A stretch of DNA of 64,000 nt from Ferriphaselus amnicola (GTDB taxonomy: Bacteria; Pseudomonadota; Gammaproteobacteria; Burkholderiales; Gallionellaceae). This document shows, one piece after another, positions 1-11,152 of this stretch (positions are counted from its first letter, which is position 1; every line of letters begins with the position of its first letter). The DNA is taken from contig NZ_AP018738.1 of NCBI RefSeq assembly GCF_000974685.2, positions 1-64,000 on the forward strand. Direction: 5' to 3'. The translations under genes and the position numbers were made by a program. A model generated the notes under the pieces. The model was not told the origin of the DNA. It saw only the letters and a program-made list of their open reading frames with translations, and ran no database searches.

Positions 1-1353
1 ATGCCAGACCATCCCGTGTGGGTTTCTTGCCTTGATTTTTTTCAAGAAAGTTTACCGCCTCAACAGTTCAATTCTTGGATCAAACCACTAACGTTCGACA
101 TCGTTGGTAGTCAAATTGTACTTACAGCACCTAACTCTTTTGCGCTCAAATTAATTCAAGAACGCTTTCTATCGGTTATTTCTCAACGTGCAGAGTCTTT
201 ACTTCCTTTTGTTCCTACAATCGAATTAAAAGTCGGAAAAAAACGAATCCCTACTACACAACAGACCACCCCTGAAACATCAATTTTGCCGACGGCTCCA
301 TGTGAAGCTTCATCTCCTAAATCGCAAAAAGAGTTTGGAAAGTTAAATCCAACGCTATGTTTTGACCATTTTGTTACCGGGAAGGCAAATCAATTAGCTC
401 ATGCTGCTGCTATACAGGTTGCAGACACGCCAGGTAGTGTTTACAACCCTCTATTTATCTACGGTGGTGTGGGTCTTGGAAAAACACATTTATTACAGGC
501 TATTGGAAATCAAATTAAATCCAACTCACCTAAAGCCAAAGTCTGCTACATACATGCTACGAACTATGTTTCTGATTGGGTAAAAGCAGTACAAACCAAG
601 CGCTTCGATGAGTTCAAGCAATTCTATAACTCTTTGGATTTACTATTAATTGATGATATTCAGTTCATAGCCGATAAAGCAGGAACGCAACAGGAGTTCT
701 TTTATACGCTCAACACGTTAACTGAAGCGCATAAACAAGTGGTAATAACTTGTGACACCTTTCCAAAAGAAATTTCTGGTATTGAACCGCGCCTCACTTC
801 ACGATTTAGTTGGGGATTAACCGTTGCTGTTGACCCACCCAATGTTGAAATGCGCGTTGCGATTCTATTGCAAAAAGCATCGCAGTCTAAAATGTCTCTT
901 GGTGAGGACGTTGCATTTTTTATTGCGAAACATGTTCGATCAAATATACGCGAACTTGAAGGAGCTCTGAAGCGCGTTGAAGCTTTTTCTCGTTTCCATA
1001 GACGGCCGATTTCAGTAGAAGTAGCAAAGGATGCCCTTAAAGATCTACTTGCTTCACAAAACAAGCAGGTCTCTATAGATAATATTCAAAAAACAGTCGC
1101 TGATTTTTACCGAATCAAAGTAGCTGATCTTTTATCAAAGAAACGCACTCGGAACATAACTCGGCCACGTCAAATGGCTATGCTTTTAGCAAGGGAACTC
1201 ACGCCGTTTAGTTTGCCTGAAATTGGTGCTGCATTTGGAGACAGGGATCACTCTACGGTTCTATATGCGTGTCGCACAATTGAACTATTGAAACGGTCTA
1301 ACTCAATAACTAATGCCGAGTACAACACATTAAGCCAGAGTTTGCGAAATTAG
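1..1353 (+). CDS. dnaA: Chromosomal replication initiator protein DnaA
   Basis: DnaA binds 9-bp DnaA boxes at oriC, forms an ATP-dependent filament, melts the origin and helps load DnaB. The 450-aa protein has the full architecture: an N-terminal interaction domain (about 1-80), a short variable linker (about 85-115), an AAA+ core with Walker A GGVGLGKTH (155-163) and Walker B LLLIDDIQ (214-221), and a C-terminal helix-turn-helix with the DnaA-box signature around RDHST (415-419). It lies directly upstream of dnaN, with two DnaA-box-like sites in the gap. Codon use is AT-rich (many TTT, AAA and TTA codons) compared with genes after about 7 kb. The ATG is the first base of the window, so its promoter and ribosome-binding site are not visible. 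Confidence 0.98.
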   Translation: MPDHPVWVSCLDFFQESLPPQQFNSWIKPLTFDIVGSQIVLTAPNSFALKLIQERFLSVISQRAESLLPFVPTIELKVGKKRIPTTQQTTPETSILPTAPCEASSPKSQKEFGKLNPTLCFDHFVTGKANQLAHAAAIQVADTPGSVYNPLFIYGGVGLGKTHLLQAIGNQIKSNSPKAKVCYIHATNYVSDWVKAVQTKRFDEFKQFYNSLDLLLIDDIQFIADKAGTQQEFFYTLNTLTEAHKQVVITCDTFPKEISGIEPRLTSRFSWGLTVAVDPPNVEMRVAILLQKASQSKMSLGEDVAFFIAKHVRSNIRELEGALKRVEAFSRFHRRPISVEVAKDALKDLLASQNKQVSIDNIQKTVADFYRIKVADLLSKKRTRNITRPRQMAMLLARELTPFSLPEIGAAFGDRDHSTVLYACRTIELLKRSNSITNAEYNTLSQSLRN

Positions 1354-1365
1354 TTGTTGATACTT

Positions 1366-1374
1366 TGTGGGTAA
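1366..1374 (-). promoter_or_regulatory. Putative DnaA box
   Basis: On the minus strand the site reads TTACCCACA, one mismatch from the consensus TTATNCACA. It sits 12 bases after the dnaA stop codon, in the AT-rich dnaA-dnaN gap. It may belong to the origin or to autoregulation of the dnaA-dnaN transcript. Confidence 0.5.
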
Positions 1375-1401
1375 CTCAAACTTCATCGTAGGAAGAAAGA
1401 G

Positions 1402-1410
1402 TTATCCACA
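1402..1410 (+). promoter_or_regulatory. DnaA box (perfect consensus)
   Basis: TTATCCACA matches the strong R1-type DnaA box exactly. Together with the near-consensus box at 1366-1374 and the AT-rich stretch to 1537, it makes the dnaA-dnaN gap a candidate for part of oriC. The sequence upstream of dnaA, the other usual place for oriC, is outside the window. Confidence 0.7.
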
Positions 1411-1537
1411 ATTTTTAAGGTGGTTTTTTGCATAAAAAGGATGAGTTTTTACTCTACCTAAGCACATAAATATATGGAAATATTTCAGTTACTAACAACT
1501 AACCGCTGTACTTATTATATAAGATTAAGGAATCTAT

Positions 1538-5054
<3,517 letters not shown>

Positions 5055-5173
5055 CAGTTGTTGTTGTAGGTTCTCACATAAGTTGACTTCATTCTCAATA
5101 TGTGACGAAGCGACCACTAACTTGTAAGGCCTTTTAATATAAGGGTCTGAAGAGATAAGCTGTAAGAAATAGC

Positions 5174-5204
5174 AAAAATGGCCACATTAATTGTGGCCAT
5201 TTTT
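5174..5204. terminator. Strong bidirectional intrinsic terminator after gyrB
   Basis: A perfect 13-bp stem (5174-5186 with 5192-5204) around a 5-base loop has an A-run on the left and a T-run on the right, so it can stop transcription on both strands. It lies 120 bases after the gyrB stop and probably ends the dnaA-dnaN-gyrB transcripts. Confidence 0.85.
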
Positions 5205-5359
5205 GTGTGATTTTCGAGTGTATTTGGTGGGGTTATAGTGCTGAAGTGTAGAGATCTATATCCATTGGCCTATCCAGATATTCCACGCTCTGTGATACCG
5301 TATCACCGAACAAGAAACCGAAATATTGGTCATTCAAAAACTAAGAATACCGAATCTCA
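5205..5359. other. Non-coding gap with possible decayed coding sequence
   Basis: No intact gene is seen between the gyrB terminator and the HsdR remnant. Two overlapping forward frames give short protein-like pieces: YPDIPRSVIPYHR, and after a stop at 5293-5295, YRITEQETEILVIQ. Together they vaguely resemble the C-terminal end of RelE/ParE-type toxins with a frameshift. This is a weak impression from reading the translation, not a family assignment. Confidence 0.2.
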
Positions 5360-5617
5360 ATGACCGAGAACCAGAACCCCGAACAGAAAGCCCGCGACAA
5401 CATCGACGCGCTGCTCAAGCAGGCAGGTTGGGTTGTGCAGTCGGCAAAGAAGATTGACCTGAATGTAGGGCTTGGCCAAGCAGTGCGGGAGTATTACACC
5501 GACATCGGCCCTGCCGACTACGTTCTGTTCGTAGATAAAAAAGCCGTCGGTGTCATCGAGGCAAAGAAAGAAGACCTCGCGCACAAGATCACCGAGGTGG
5601 AAGAGCAGCTTCAGTGA
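5360..5617 (+). pseudogene. Truncated type I restriction subunit R (HsdR) N-terminal fragment
   Basis: The 85-codon frame matches the N-terminus of HsdR, the DNA-cleaving and translocating subunit of type I restriction systems. It keeps the nuclease-fold motif of the PD-(D/E)xK superfamily: Asp53 in GPADYVLF and Glu67-x-Lys69 in GVIEAKKE. Intact HsdR proteins run to many hundreds of residues with a helicase motor; here the frame stops right after TEVEEQLQ. No hsdM or hsdS is nearby. GC content is higher than in gyrB. It is most simply a relic of a lost or moved restriction locus; a retained stand-alone nuclease domain is possible but unsupported. Confidence 0.75.
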
Positions 5618-5732
5618 AACCTGCTCACCATAATTCGCCAATGCACAAGCCTCAGCAGGCGTTTATATTTTTAGCGACTGATGTGGATACTGTTTTATTC
5701 TCAAAATTGAAAGTAAGGTGCAGGGAGCACCA

Positions 5733-6998
5733 TCATCCGAATCTTCGATGAGCCTCGACAGCAAGTCCAGCACCTATGCTGCCGAACAAATCGCCTTCGA
5801 TGCGCCGTGCTTGGGGTAGTAGGGATGATATTCGCTCACGAACCATGGGCACTCCGCTGGCGCCTCCTGTAAAAAATATAGTATCCACCATCTCCGTACT
5901 TACCCCTGCATTTGCGAGCAAGTTACTCAGTGTGACCCCAATTCGCTCTACTAAATTTGTAGATGCCTGTTCAAACTCGAGCCGAGTCAGTGTGTGATGA
6001 AGGTCTGGAGCTAACCTAGATAAATGTAGCGTTACACTATCTCCCGCAGAGAGTGATATCTTGGCCGCTTCCACCTGTATGGCTAACCAGTGTCCAGAGC
6101 GATCTCGGATTAGCTTGAGAAGTCGATCCATGGCTTCAGGGGCCAGTGTATCCAAATACAGCTCTTGCAGCTCGGCCCAAGTTCGGCGGGTATATACTTG
6201 GTTGATGGTATGCCAAGTAGCAAGATTCATGTAATGACTCGATGGCATATCCAAGCCACGCTTAAGCATGCTTCGGTAGCCAAGTAGTGGCATCACTCCG
6301 GCTAGGCTTAATTGACGGTCGAAGTTGGTGCCGCCAATATGTATACCTCCATTAGCCAACAAATCTTCGCGCCTATCCGCGCTCCGTGCACGTTGTGGCG
6401 ATAACCGAATCAGTGAGAAGTCTGTGGTGCCTCCGCCAATGTCAGCAACCAATACTAGCTCTTCACGTACAATCTGGCGTTCGTAATGGTAGGCGGCCGC
6501 GATAGGCTCGTACTGAAAACATACCTCGCGGAAACCTGAGGCATGGGCGATAGCCTCAAGGGTAGCCTCGGCTTTGTGATCTGCCGCTGAATCATCATCT
6601 ACAAAGAACACTGGACGGCCGATTACTGCGTGGTCGAAGGGCCTTCCAGCAGTTACTTCTGCACGGTGTTTTAGTTCGGCAATAAACTGGCTCAACAAAT
6701 CCATGTAGGGAAGCGATCGCCCCTGTACCTCGGTTTTTCCATCCATAAGACTGCTGCCCAATAGACTCTTCAATGCGCGCATCAGACGGCCCTCGTAGCC
6801 AGCCAAGTATTCGCTAAGTGCTGTGCGACCAACGCTGATGCAGTTTTCTTCAGCATTGAAGAAGATCACTGAGGGCAGTGTAGTATGGCTGTCCTCCAGT
6901 GCCAGTAAGGCAGGTTGATTAGGACGGAGCCAGCCCACCGTGGAATTGGAGGTGCCGAAATCGATGCCGCAGGCGCGGGCGGGAGTTTCAACAAACAT
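5733..6998 (-). CDS. yegD: Hsp70-family protein, YegD-like
   Basis: The 421-aa protein has the actin/Hsp70 ATPase fold: phosphate-1 loop CGIDFGTSNSTVGW near the N-terminus, phosphate-2 loop VADIGGGTTDFSLIRL around 200, and an adenosine-binding FFTGGASGVPMVRE segment near the C-terminus. Length fits YegD (about 450 aa), which lacks the classical DnaK peptide-binding and lid domains. The physiological role of YegD-type proteins is poorly defined; a chaperone-like function is inferred from the fold. No clear Shine-Dalgarno precedes the ATG. It lies downstream of dat on the same strand with a 125-bp gap, next to the HsdR remnant, so it may have arrived with a rearrangement. Confidence 0.88.
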   Translation of the reverse strand: MFVETPARACGIDFGTSNSTVGWLRPNQPALLALEDSHTTLPSVIFFNAEENCISVGRTALSEYLAGYEGRLMRALKSLLGSSLMDGKTEVQGRSLPYMDLLSQFIAELKHRAEVTAGRPFDHAVIGRPVFFVDDDSAADHKAEATLEAIAHASGFREVCFQYEPIAAAYHYERQIVREELVLVADIGGGTTDFSLIRLSPQRARSADRREDLLANGGIHIGGTNFDRQLSLAGVMPLLGYRSMLKRGLDMPSSHYMNLATWHTINQVYTRRTWAELQELYLDTLAPEAMDRLLKLIRDRSGHWLAIQVEAAKISLSAGDSVTLHLSRLAPDLHHTLTRLEFEQASTNLVERIGVTLSNLLANAGVSTEMVDTIFFTGGASGVPMVRERISSLLPQARRIEGDLFGSIGAGLAVEAHRRFG

Positions 6999-7123
6999 GG
7001 GGGAATAACCGAGCCAAAAAAGGCGGGGATGCTACCCCTACTTAAGCTAAAAGTCGAATGCCTACACGACCGTAGTTGTGGGAGTAACTGAATAGCGACT
7101 AGATATTCAGAGTGGGTTTGCGA

Positions 7124-7981
7124 CTACACTCCGCGCATCACTTCACGTTTAAACGACTGGTATAACTCATTCATGCGAGCAAATACGGCACCGGGCCTTC
7201 CGTTACCGATTGCTTGCCCATCTACACGAATAATGGGCTGTAGCTCCCGGGTGGACGAGGTAAGGAAAAGCTCGTCAGCTGCAAGCAACTCGTCTTTGCT
7301 GATCTGGCGCATCTCAACGGAAACTCCATGAGCAACAGCGAGTTCGAGTAAGACGTCGTAGGTCACTCCTGGCAGCATGAGGTGGCTTTTCGGCGGCGTA
7401 AGCAGACAACCATTTCTGACCACGAAGATGTTGCTGGCAGTGCCTTCGGTCAGATAGAGGTCTTCGCGAAACAGGATGGTTTCGGAGCAATCTGCATCGA
7501 CCGCGAGCTGGCGCAACAAAAGGTTGGGTAGTAGAGAGATGGCTTTGATGTCGCAGCGTAGCCAACGATTATCAGTGGCTGTGATAGCGCTGACACCGGA
7601 TTGCAACAACTGTGCAGGTGGAGTGTTGAGAGGACTACTCATCAGGAATACGGTGGGCTGCACAGGCGGACAGGGGAAAGGGTGGTCACGTTGAGCCACG
7701 CCACGAGTGATGTGTAGATAGAGGTATTGGTCTTCAGAAGCATTACGCTCAATCAGTTCCGCAATGAGGTCTGCCCAGTGTTCCTTAGCGTACGGATTGG
7801 GTAGTCGAATACCGTCGAGACTGTTTTGCAAACGGGAGAGGTGGCCGTCGAGCCGGAACGGACGGCGAGAGTACACGGGAATGACCTCATACACGCCATC
7901 ACCAAAGATGAATCCGCGATCCAGCACTGGAACCTGCGCCTGCTCGATAGGCATGAAGCTTCCGTTGAGATAGACGGTCAT
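7124..7981 (-). CDS. dat: D-amino acid aminotransferase
   Basis: This PLP-dependent class IV aminotransferase interconverts D-alanine and 2-oxoglutarate with pyruvate and D-glutamate. The 285-aa length and the N-terminus (MTVYLNGSFMPIEQAQVPVL, then DRGFIFGDGVYEVIPVY) are characteristic. The probable PLP lysine lies in the KAISLLPNLL segment, and EGTASNIFVV is the usual cofactor-phosphate region. It starts 9 bases after the upstream DD-carboxypeptidase gene on the same strand, so the two are probably co-transcribed; D-Ala released from peptidoglycan could feed the transaminase. In many betaproteobacteria ybeD-lipB-lipA follow dat; here they are missing and a yegD gene follows. Confidence 0.93.
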   Translation of the reverse strand: MTVYLNGSFMPIEQAQVPVLDRGFIFGDGVYEVIPVYSRRPFRLDGHLSRLQNSLDGIRLPNPYAKEHWADLIAELIERNASEDQYLYLHITRGVAQRDHPFPCPPVQPTVFLMSSPLNTPPAQLLQSGVSAITATDNRWLRCDIKAISLLPNLLLRQLAVDADCSETILFREDLYLTEGTASNIFVVRNGCLLTPPKSHLMLPGVTYDVLLELAVAHGVSVEMRQISKDELLAADELFLTSSTRELQPIIRVDGQAIGNGRPGAVFARMNELYQSFKREVMRGV

Positions 7982-7990
7982 GGCTCGCTC

Positions 7991-9157
7991 CTATTGGAAG
8001 AACAACCGTATAGTATCCCAACCGCGCGAAAAGACATTAGCCAGCGGTACGCTCTCGCGGGCGACAAGCGGGTAATCGAAATAAGGCTTGCCGCCCAGCG
8101 TGAGTCTGAGCGTACCTACGCGTTGGCTAGCACTTACTGGGGCAATAAGTGGCTGCACGGTGTCCAGTGTGGCGCGCAGTTGTGCTTGCTGGCCGCGAGG
8201 GATGGCAACTGCCATATCGCGTGGGAAGGTGATAGTCAGGTACTTTTCTGTTCCCTTCCAAACGCGCAAACGGGTGACGGACTCATCCTTTTTGAAGAGG
8301 CGCACCGACTCAAAATTCTGAAAGCCGTGGTTGAGCAGCTTCTGACTTTCGGTGGCGCGGGCGTTATCTGAATCGGTGCCGAGCACCACGGAGATCAGGC
8401 GGCGGTTATCGCGTTTTGCCGAAGAAACCAAGCAGAATCCGGCGCTGTTGGTATGACCGGTCTTCATACCATCCACAAATGGATCCATCCACAGCAATCG
8501 GTTGCGGTTGAATTGATTGATGTTGTTGTAGAAATAGTTACGTTCGCTGTAGAGCGGGTAGTGCTCGGGAAAGTCGCGCACGATAGCGGCGGCCAGCATG
8601 GCCAGATCATAAGCGGTAGAGTAATGCTGTGGAGATGGTAAGCCCGTGGCGTTGACGAAGTGGGTGTTCTTCATGCCCAGCCGCTGTGCCTCCTGATTCA
8701 TACGCACGGCAAAGGCCGCCTCGTTACCGGAAACGGTTTCGGCCAGCACCCGAGCGGCATCGTTGCCGGATTGAATGATCAGACCGCGCAATAGCTCTGC
8801 CACCGTGACGGGCTTGGTGACCTCTAGGAACATGCGCGACTCCTCACCCTGAGGGCGAATCGCATCAGCCGTTGGTGTGATGGATTTATCCAGCGTCAGC
8901 GATTTCTGGCGGATGGCGGAGAAGGTGAGGTAAGCCGTCATCAGCTTAGTCAGCGAAGCCGGTTCCAGTCGCTCATCGCCATTCTGGCTGACCAGAATTT
9001 GATTGCTGGTGAAGTCATAAAGTAGATACGCGCGGGCTTCCAGCACGGGGGCGACGGGAATCGCTACTGGCAAGACACGGGGCTGGACGGGCGTAGAGTC
9101 CGCCTGCGCGAAAGGGCAGCAAAGGAATGCAAACAGTAAGGAAAGCAGGGTTTTCAT
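7991..9157 (-). CDS. dacC: D-alanyl-D-alanine carboxypeptidase (PBP5/6 family)
   Basis: This low-molecular-mass penicillin-binding protein removes the terminal D-Ala from peptidoglycan pentapeptides in the periplasm. The 388-aa sequence starts with a cleavable signal peptide (about 1-19, ending FAQA). It has the three active-site motifs: S68-L-T-K71, SGN in QSGNDAARVLAE, and KTG in GMKTGHTNSAG. The C-terminal beta domain is present and ends in an amphipathic helix (NVFSRGWDTIRLFFQ) that should anchor it to the outer face of the inner membrane. It is the first gene of a minus-strand pair with dat. The symbol could equally be dacA; family assignment is firm. Confidence 0.95.
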   Translation of the reverse strand: MKTLLSLLFAFLCCPFAQADSTPVQPRVLPVAIPVAPVLEARAYLLYDFTSNQILVSQNGDERLEPASLTKLMTAYLTFSAIRQKSLTLDKSITPTADAIRPQGEESRMFLEVTKPVTVAELLRGLIIQSGNDAARVLAETVSGNEAAFAVRMNQEAQRLGMKNTHFVNATGLPSPQHYSTAYDLAMLAAAIVRDFPEHYPLYSERNYFYNNINQFNRNRLLWMDPFVDGMKTGHTNSAGFCLVSSAKRDNRRLISVVLGTDSDNARATESQKLLNHGFQNFESVRLFKKDESVTRLRVWKGTEKYLTITFPRDMAVAIPRGQQAQLRATLDTVQPLIAPVSASQRVGTLRLTLGGKPYFDYPLVARESVPLANVFSRGWDTIRLFFQ

Positions 9158-9252
9158 CGCGGGGAAATTCAGGGAATTGCGGGACGGCGCATTATAGTCG
9201 GCTGAGCTAGCTCAAGCCACATTCTGACCGACTTTCGTTTGGCAGCAGTTGA

Positions 9253-9281
9253 TTGCCGCAGTGAAGCGCTTCCGGTATAGT
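9253..9281 (+). promoter_or_regulatory. Putative sigma-70 promoter for the gcv operon
   Basis: A -35 TTGCCG (9253-9258) and a -10 TATAGT (9276-9281) are separated by 17 bp. The predicted start near 9288 lies about 10 bases before the riboswitch, which fits a leader transcript. Assigned by motif and position only. Confidence 0.45.
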
Positions 9282-9298
9282 CGCGCCTGCCGTTAAGG

Positions 9299-9457
9299 CC
9301 ACTGGAAGAGCGTGCTAAAGCACCGCCGAAGGCGTAACACCCGTAATCGCTCAGGCTCAAGAACCAGTGGCATAGGTAAATCTGGAGAGTGCTGCTGACG
9401 CAGCCACCGAAGGGGCACGCGATGAAAGTTGCAATCTCTCAGGTACCAAGGACAGAT
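9299..9457 (+). ncRNA. Tandem glycine riboswitch
   Basis: Two consecutive aptamers precede gcvT. In the first (about 9299-9370) CCACTGG at 9299-9305 pairs with CCAGTGG at 9364-9370 to form P1. The second (about 9380-9457) closes with TCTG at 9381-9384 against CAGA at 9453-9456. Both carry the family's purine-rich cores (CTGGAAGAGCG and CTGGAGAGTG on the 5' side, CGCCGAAGGCGTAACA and CACCGAAGGGGCACG internally) and a 3' CTCAGG segment. Tandem glycine riboswitches typically turn on gcv genes when glycine is high, and the downstream genes fit exactly. Confidence 0.93.
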
Positions 9458-9459
9458 GG

Positions 9460-9490
9460 GGCGCTGCGCGAATTCGCGCAGCGCCTTTTT
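9460..9490 (+). terminator. Riboswitch expression-platform terminator
   Basis: An 11-bp GC-rich stem (9460-9470 with 9475-9485) with an AATT loop is followed at once by a T-run. It begins three bases after the second aptamer and ends 20 bases before the gcvT ATG, so it is the likely switchable attenuator controlled by glycine binding. Confidence 0.85.
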
Positions 9491-9509
9491 TATTTATGGA
9501 AAGAAAACG

Positions 9510-10592
9510 ATGACGCTCAAAACGACTCCTCTCAATGCAGCCCACCGCGCTATGGGCGCCAAGATGGTGGATTTCGGCGGTTGGGACATGCCGGTCAACT
9601 ATGGCTCCCAGATCGAAGAGCACCATCAGGTGCGTAACGACTCCGGCATGTTCGACGTGTGCCACATGCGCGTCGTTGATGCCAAGGGCGACGGTGTGCG
9701 TGCCTTTCTGCGTTACTTGCTGGCGAACAATGCCGACAAGATCTCCGTCCCCGGCAAAGCACTTTATTCTGCCATGCTGCGTCCCACCGGCGTCGTAATC
9801 GACGACCTCATCATCTACTTCATGACCGAGCAGTGGTTCCGCATCGTCGTCAACGCCGGTACCGCAGACAAGGATATCGCATGGATGAAAGAGCAGGCTG
9901 CGATTCACGCGCCTAATCTCAATATTATCTCGCGCGACGATCTGGCGATGGTCGCCATCCAAGGCCCGAACGCCCGCGCCAAGGTGTGGGATGTGCTGCC
10001 ACAGACCAAGGCTGCAACCGAGGGGCTAGTGAACTTCCAGGCCGCCGATTGCGGTGACTATTTCGTGGCGCGTACTGGCTACACCGGCGAAGACGGTTTC
10101 GAAGTGATGTTGCCCAAGCCCATGGTCGAGGAGTTCTGGTACGCGCTGAGTAAAGTCGGCGTGAAGCCCATTGGCCTTGGCGCGCGCGACACGTTGCGTC
10201 TGGAAGCCGGCATGAATCTGTACGGTCAGGACATGGACGAGACAGTCGGCCCGCTAGAGTCTGGACTGGCCTGGACGGTGGACTTGAAAAGTGAGCGTGA
10301 CTTCATCGGCAAAGCTGCACTGCTGGCCAACCCACCTAGCAGTAAGCTGGCAGGCTTGCTGCTACTGGATCGCGGGGTACTGCGTGGCCATCAGAAAGTC
10401 GTCACACCGCACGGCGACGGTGAGATCACCAGCGGTACTTTCTCGCCCACGCTGGAGAAGTCTATCGCCTTGGCGCGCGTGCCCAAGGATGTGCAGATCG
10501 GCGACAGCGTGCAGGTCGCGATTCGCGATAAGATGTTGGCCGCAAAAGTCGTGAAATATCCATTCGCCCGCAACGGCAAGAGCTGTCTGTAA
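9510..10592 (+). CDS. gcvT: Glycine cleavage system aminomethyltransferase (T protein)
   Basis: GcvT takes the aminomethyl group from lipoylated GcvH and transfers it to tetrahydrofolate, releasing ammonia and forming 5,10-methylene-THF. The ATG at 9510 ([20 protein letters not shown]) is chosen because a longer in-frame opening from 9429 would run through the riboswitch and its terminator; GGAAAG lies just upstream. The resulting 360 aa match the family, with the N-terminal folate-binding region, FDVCHMR motif, [11 protein letters not shown] and a C-terminal barrel. gcvH follows 29 bases later. Confidence 0.96.
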   Translation: MTLKTTPLNAAHRAMGAKMVDFGGWDMPVNYGSQIEEHHQVRNDSGMFDVCHMRVVDAKGDGVRAFLRYLLANNADKISVPGKALYSAMLRPTGVVIDDLIIYFMTEQWFRIVVNAGTADKDIAWMKEQAAIHAPNLNIISRDDLAMVAIQGPNARAKVWDVLPQTKAATEGLVNFQAADCGDYFVARTGYTGEDGFEVMLPKPMVEEFWYALSKVGVKPIGLGARDTLRLEAGMNLYGQDMDETVGPLESGLAWTVDLKSERDFIGKAALLANPPSSKLAGLLLLDRGVLRGHQKVVTPHGDGEITSGTFSPTLEKSIALARVPKDVQIGDSVQVAIRDKMLAAKVVKYPFARNGKSCL

Positions 10593-10621
10593 ACCACCGA
10601 ATCACTGAACTGGAGACCAAA

Positions 10622-11011
10622 ATGAGCAATCCATCCAACTTGAAATACACCGAATCCCACGAGTGGGTACGCGTCGAGGCTGACGGCACCGTGACTGTCG
10701 GCATCACTGACCATGCGCAAGAATTGCTGGGCGACATGGTGTTCGTCGAAACACCCGCCGTTGGTCGCAAGTTGAAGGCCAAGGAAGAGTGCGCCGTGGT
10801 GGAGTCGGTCAAGGCTGCCGCTGACGTGTATGCACCAGTATCAGGCGAAGTCACGGAAGTGAACGCTGACTTAGACAGTGCTCCGGAGGGCATTAACGAA
10901 GATGCTTACGCCGCTTGGATGTTCAAGATGAAACCGGACAATATGGCCGATGTGAGCGCGCTGATGGACGCTGATGCGTATCAGGTGCACGCGGACAGCG
11001 ATTCACACTAA
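10622..11011 (+). CDS. gcvH: Glycine cleavage system H protein
   Basis: GcvH is the small lipoyl carrier that shuttles the aminomethyl intermediate between the P, T and L proteins. The 129-aa sequence is a typical lipoyl-domain protein; the lipoylated lysine is Lys64 in [14 protein letters not shown], and the C-terminal [13 protein letters not shown] segment is conserved. A GGAG element precedes the ATG. It lies between gcvT and gcvP. The 141-bp gap to gcvP is unusually long for this operon and holds a large inverted repeat. Confidence 0.97.
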   Translation: MSNPSNLKYTESHEWVRVEADGTVTVGITDHAQELLGDMVFVETPAVGRKLKAKEECAVVESVKAAADVYAPVSGEVTEVNADLDSAPEGINEDAYAAWMFKMKPDNMADVSALMDADAYQVHADSDSH

Positions 11012-11052
11012 AAAGCCGGAAAGAGTGAAGGGATCGCACCTTTGGCGCTCAA

Positions 11053-11102
11053 GGGGGAAGGGAAAATATAGTGCGCAAAGCGCACCACTTTTCTCCCTTC
11101 CC
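11053..11102. repeat. Imperfect inverted repeat between gcvH and gcvP
   Basis: A purine-rich arm (from 11053) pairs with a pyrimidine-rich arm (ending 11102) with a 2-nt bulge, and a central GTGCGC-AAA-GCGCAC hairpin (11071-11085) sits at the tip. There is no T-run typical of a terminator, and the pyrimidine-rich sequence continues to about 11116. It could be an intergenic repeat element or an RNA-processing or stability hairpin that adjusts gcvP levels relative to gcvTH. Confidence 0.6.
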
Positions 11103-11152
11103 TCTTCTCCCTTCCCACCGCGGCCCCTCCCTCTTCATCAGAAAGCAATCCC

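Noticed and set aside
9429-9509. N-terminal extension of gcvT
   Set aside because: The in-frame codons run through the second glycine aptamer and the terminator; the family start and a GGAAAG element point to 9510.
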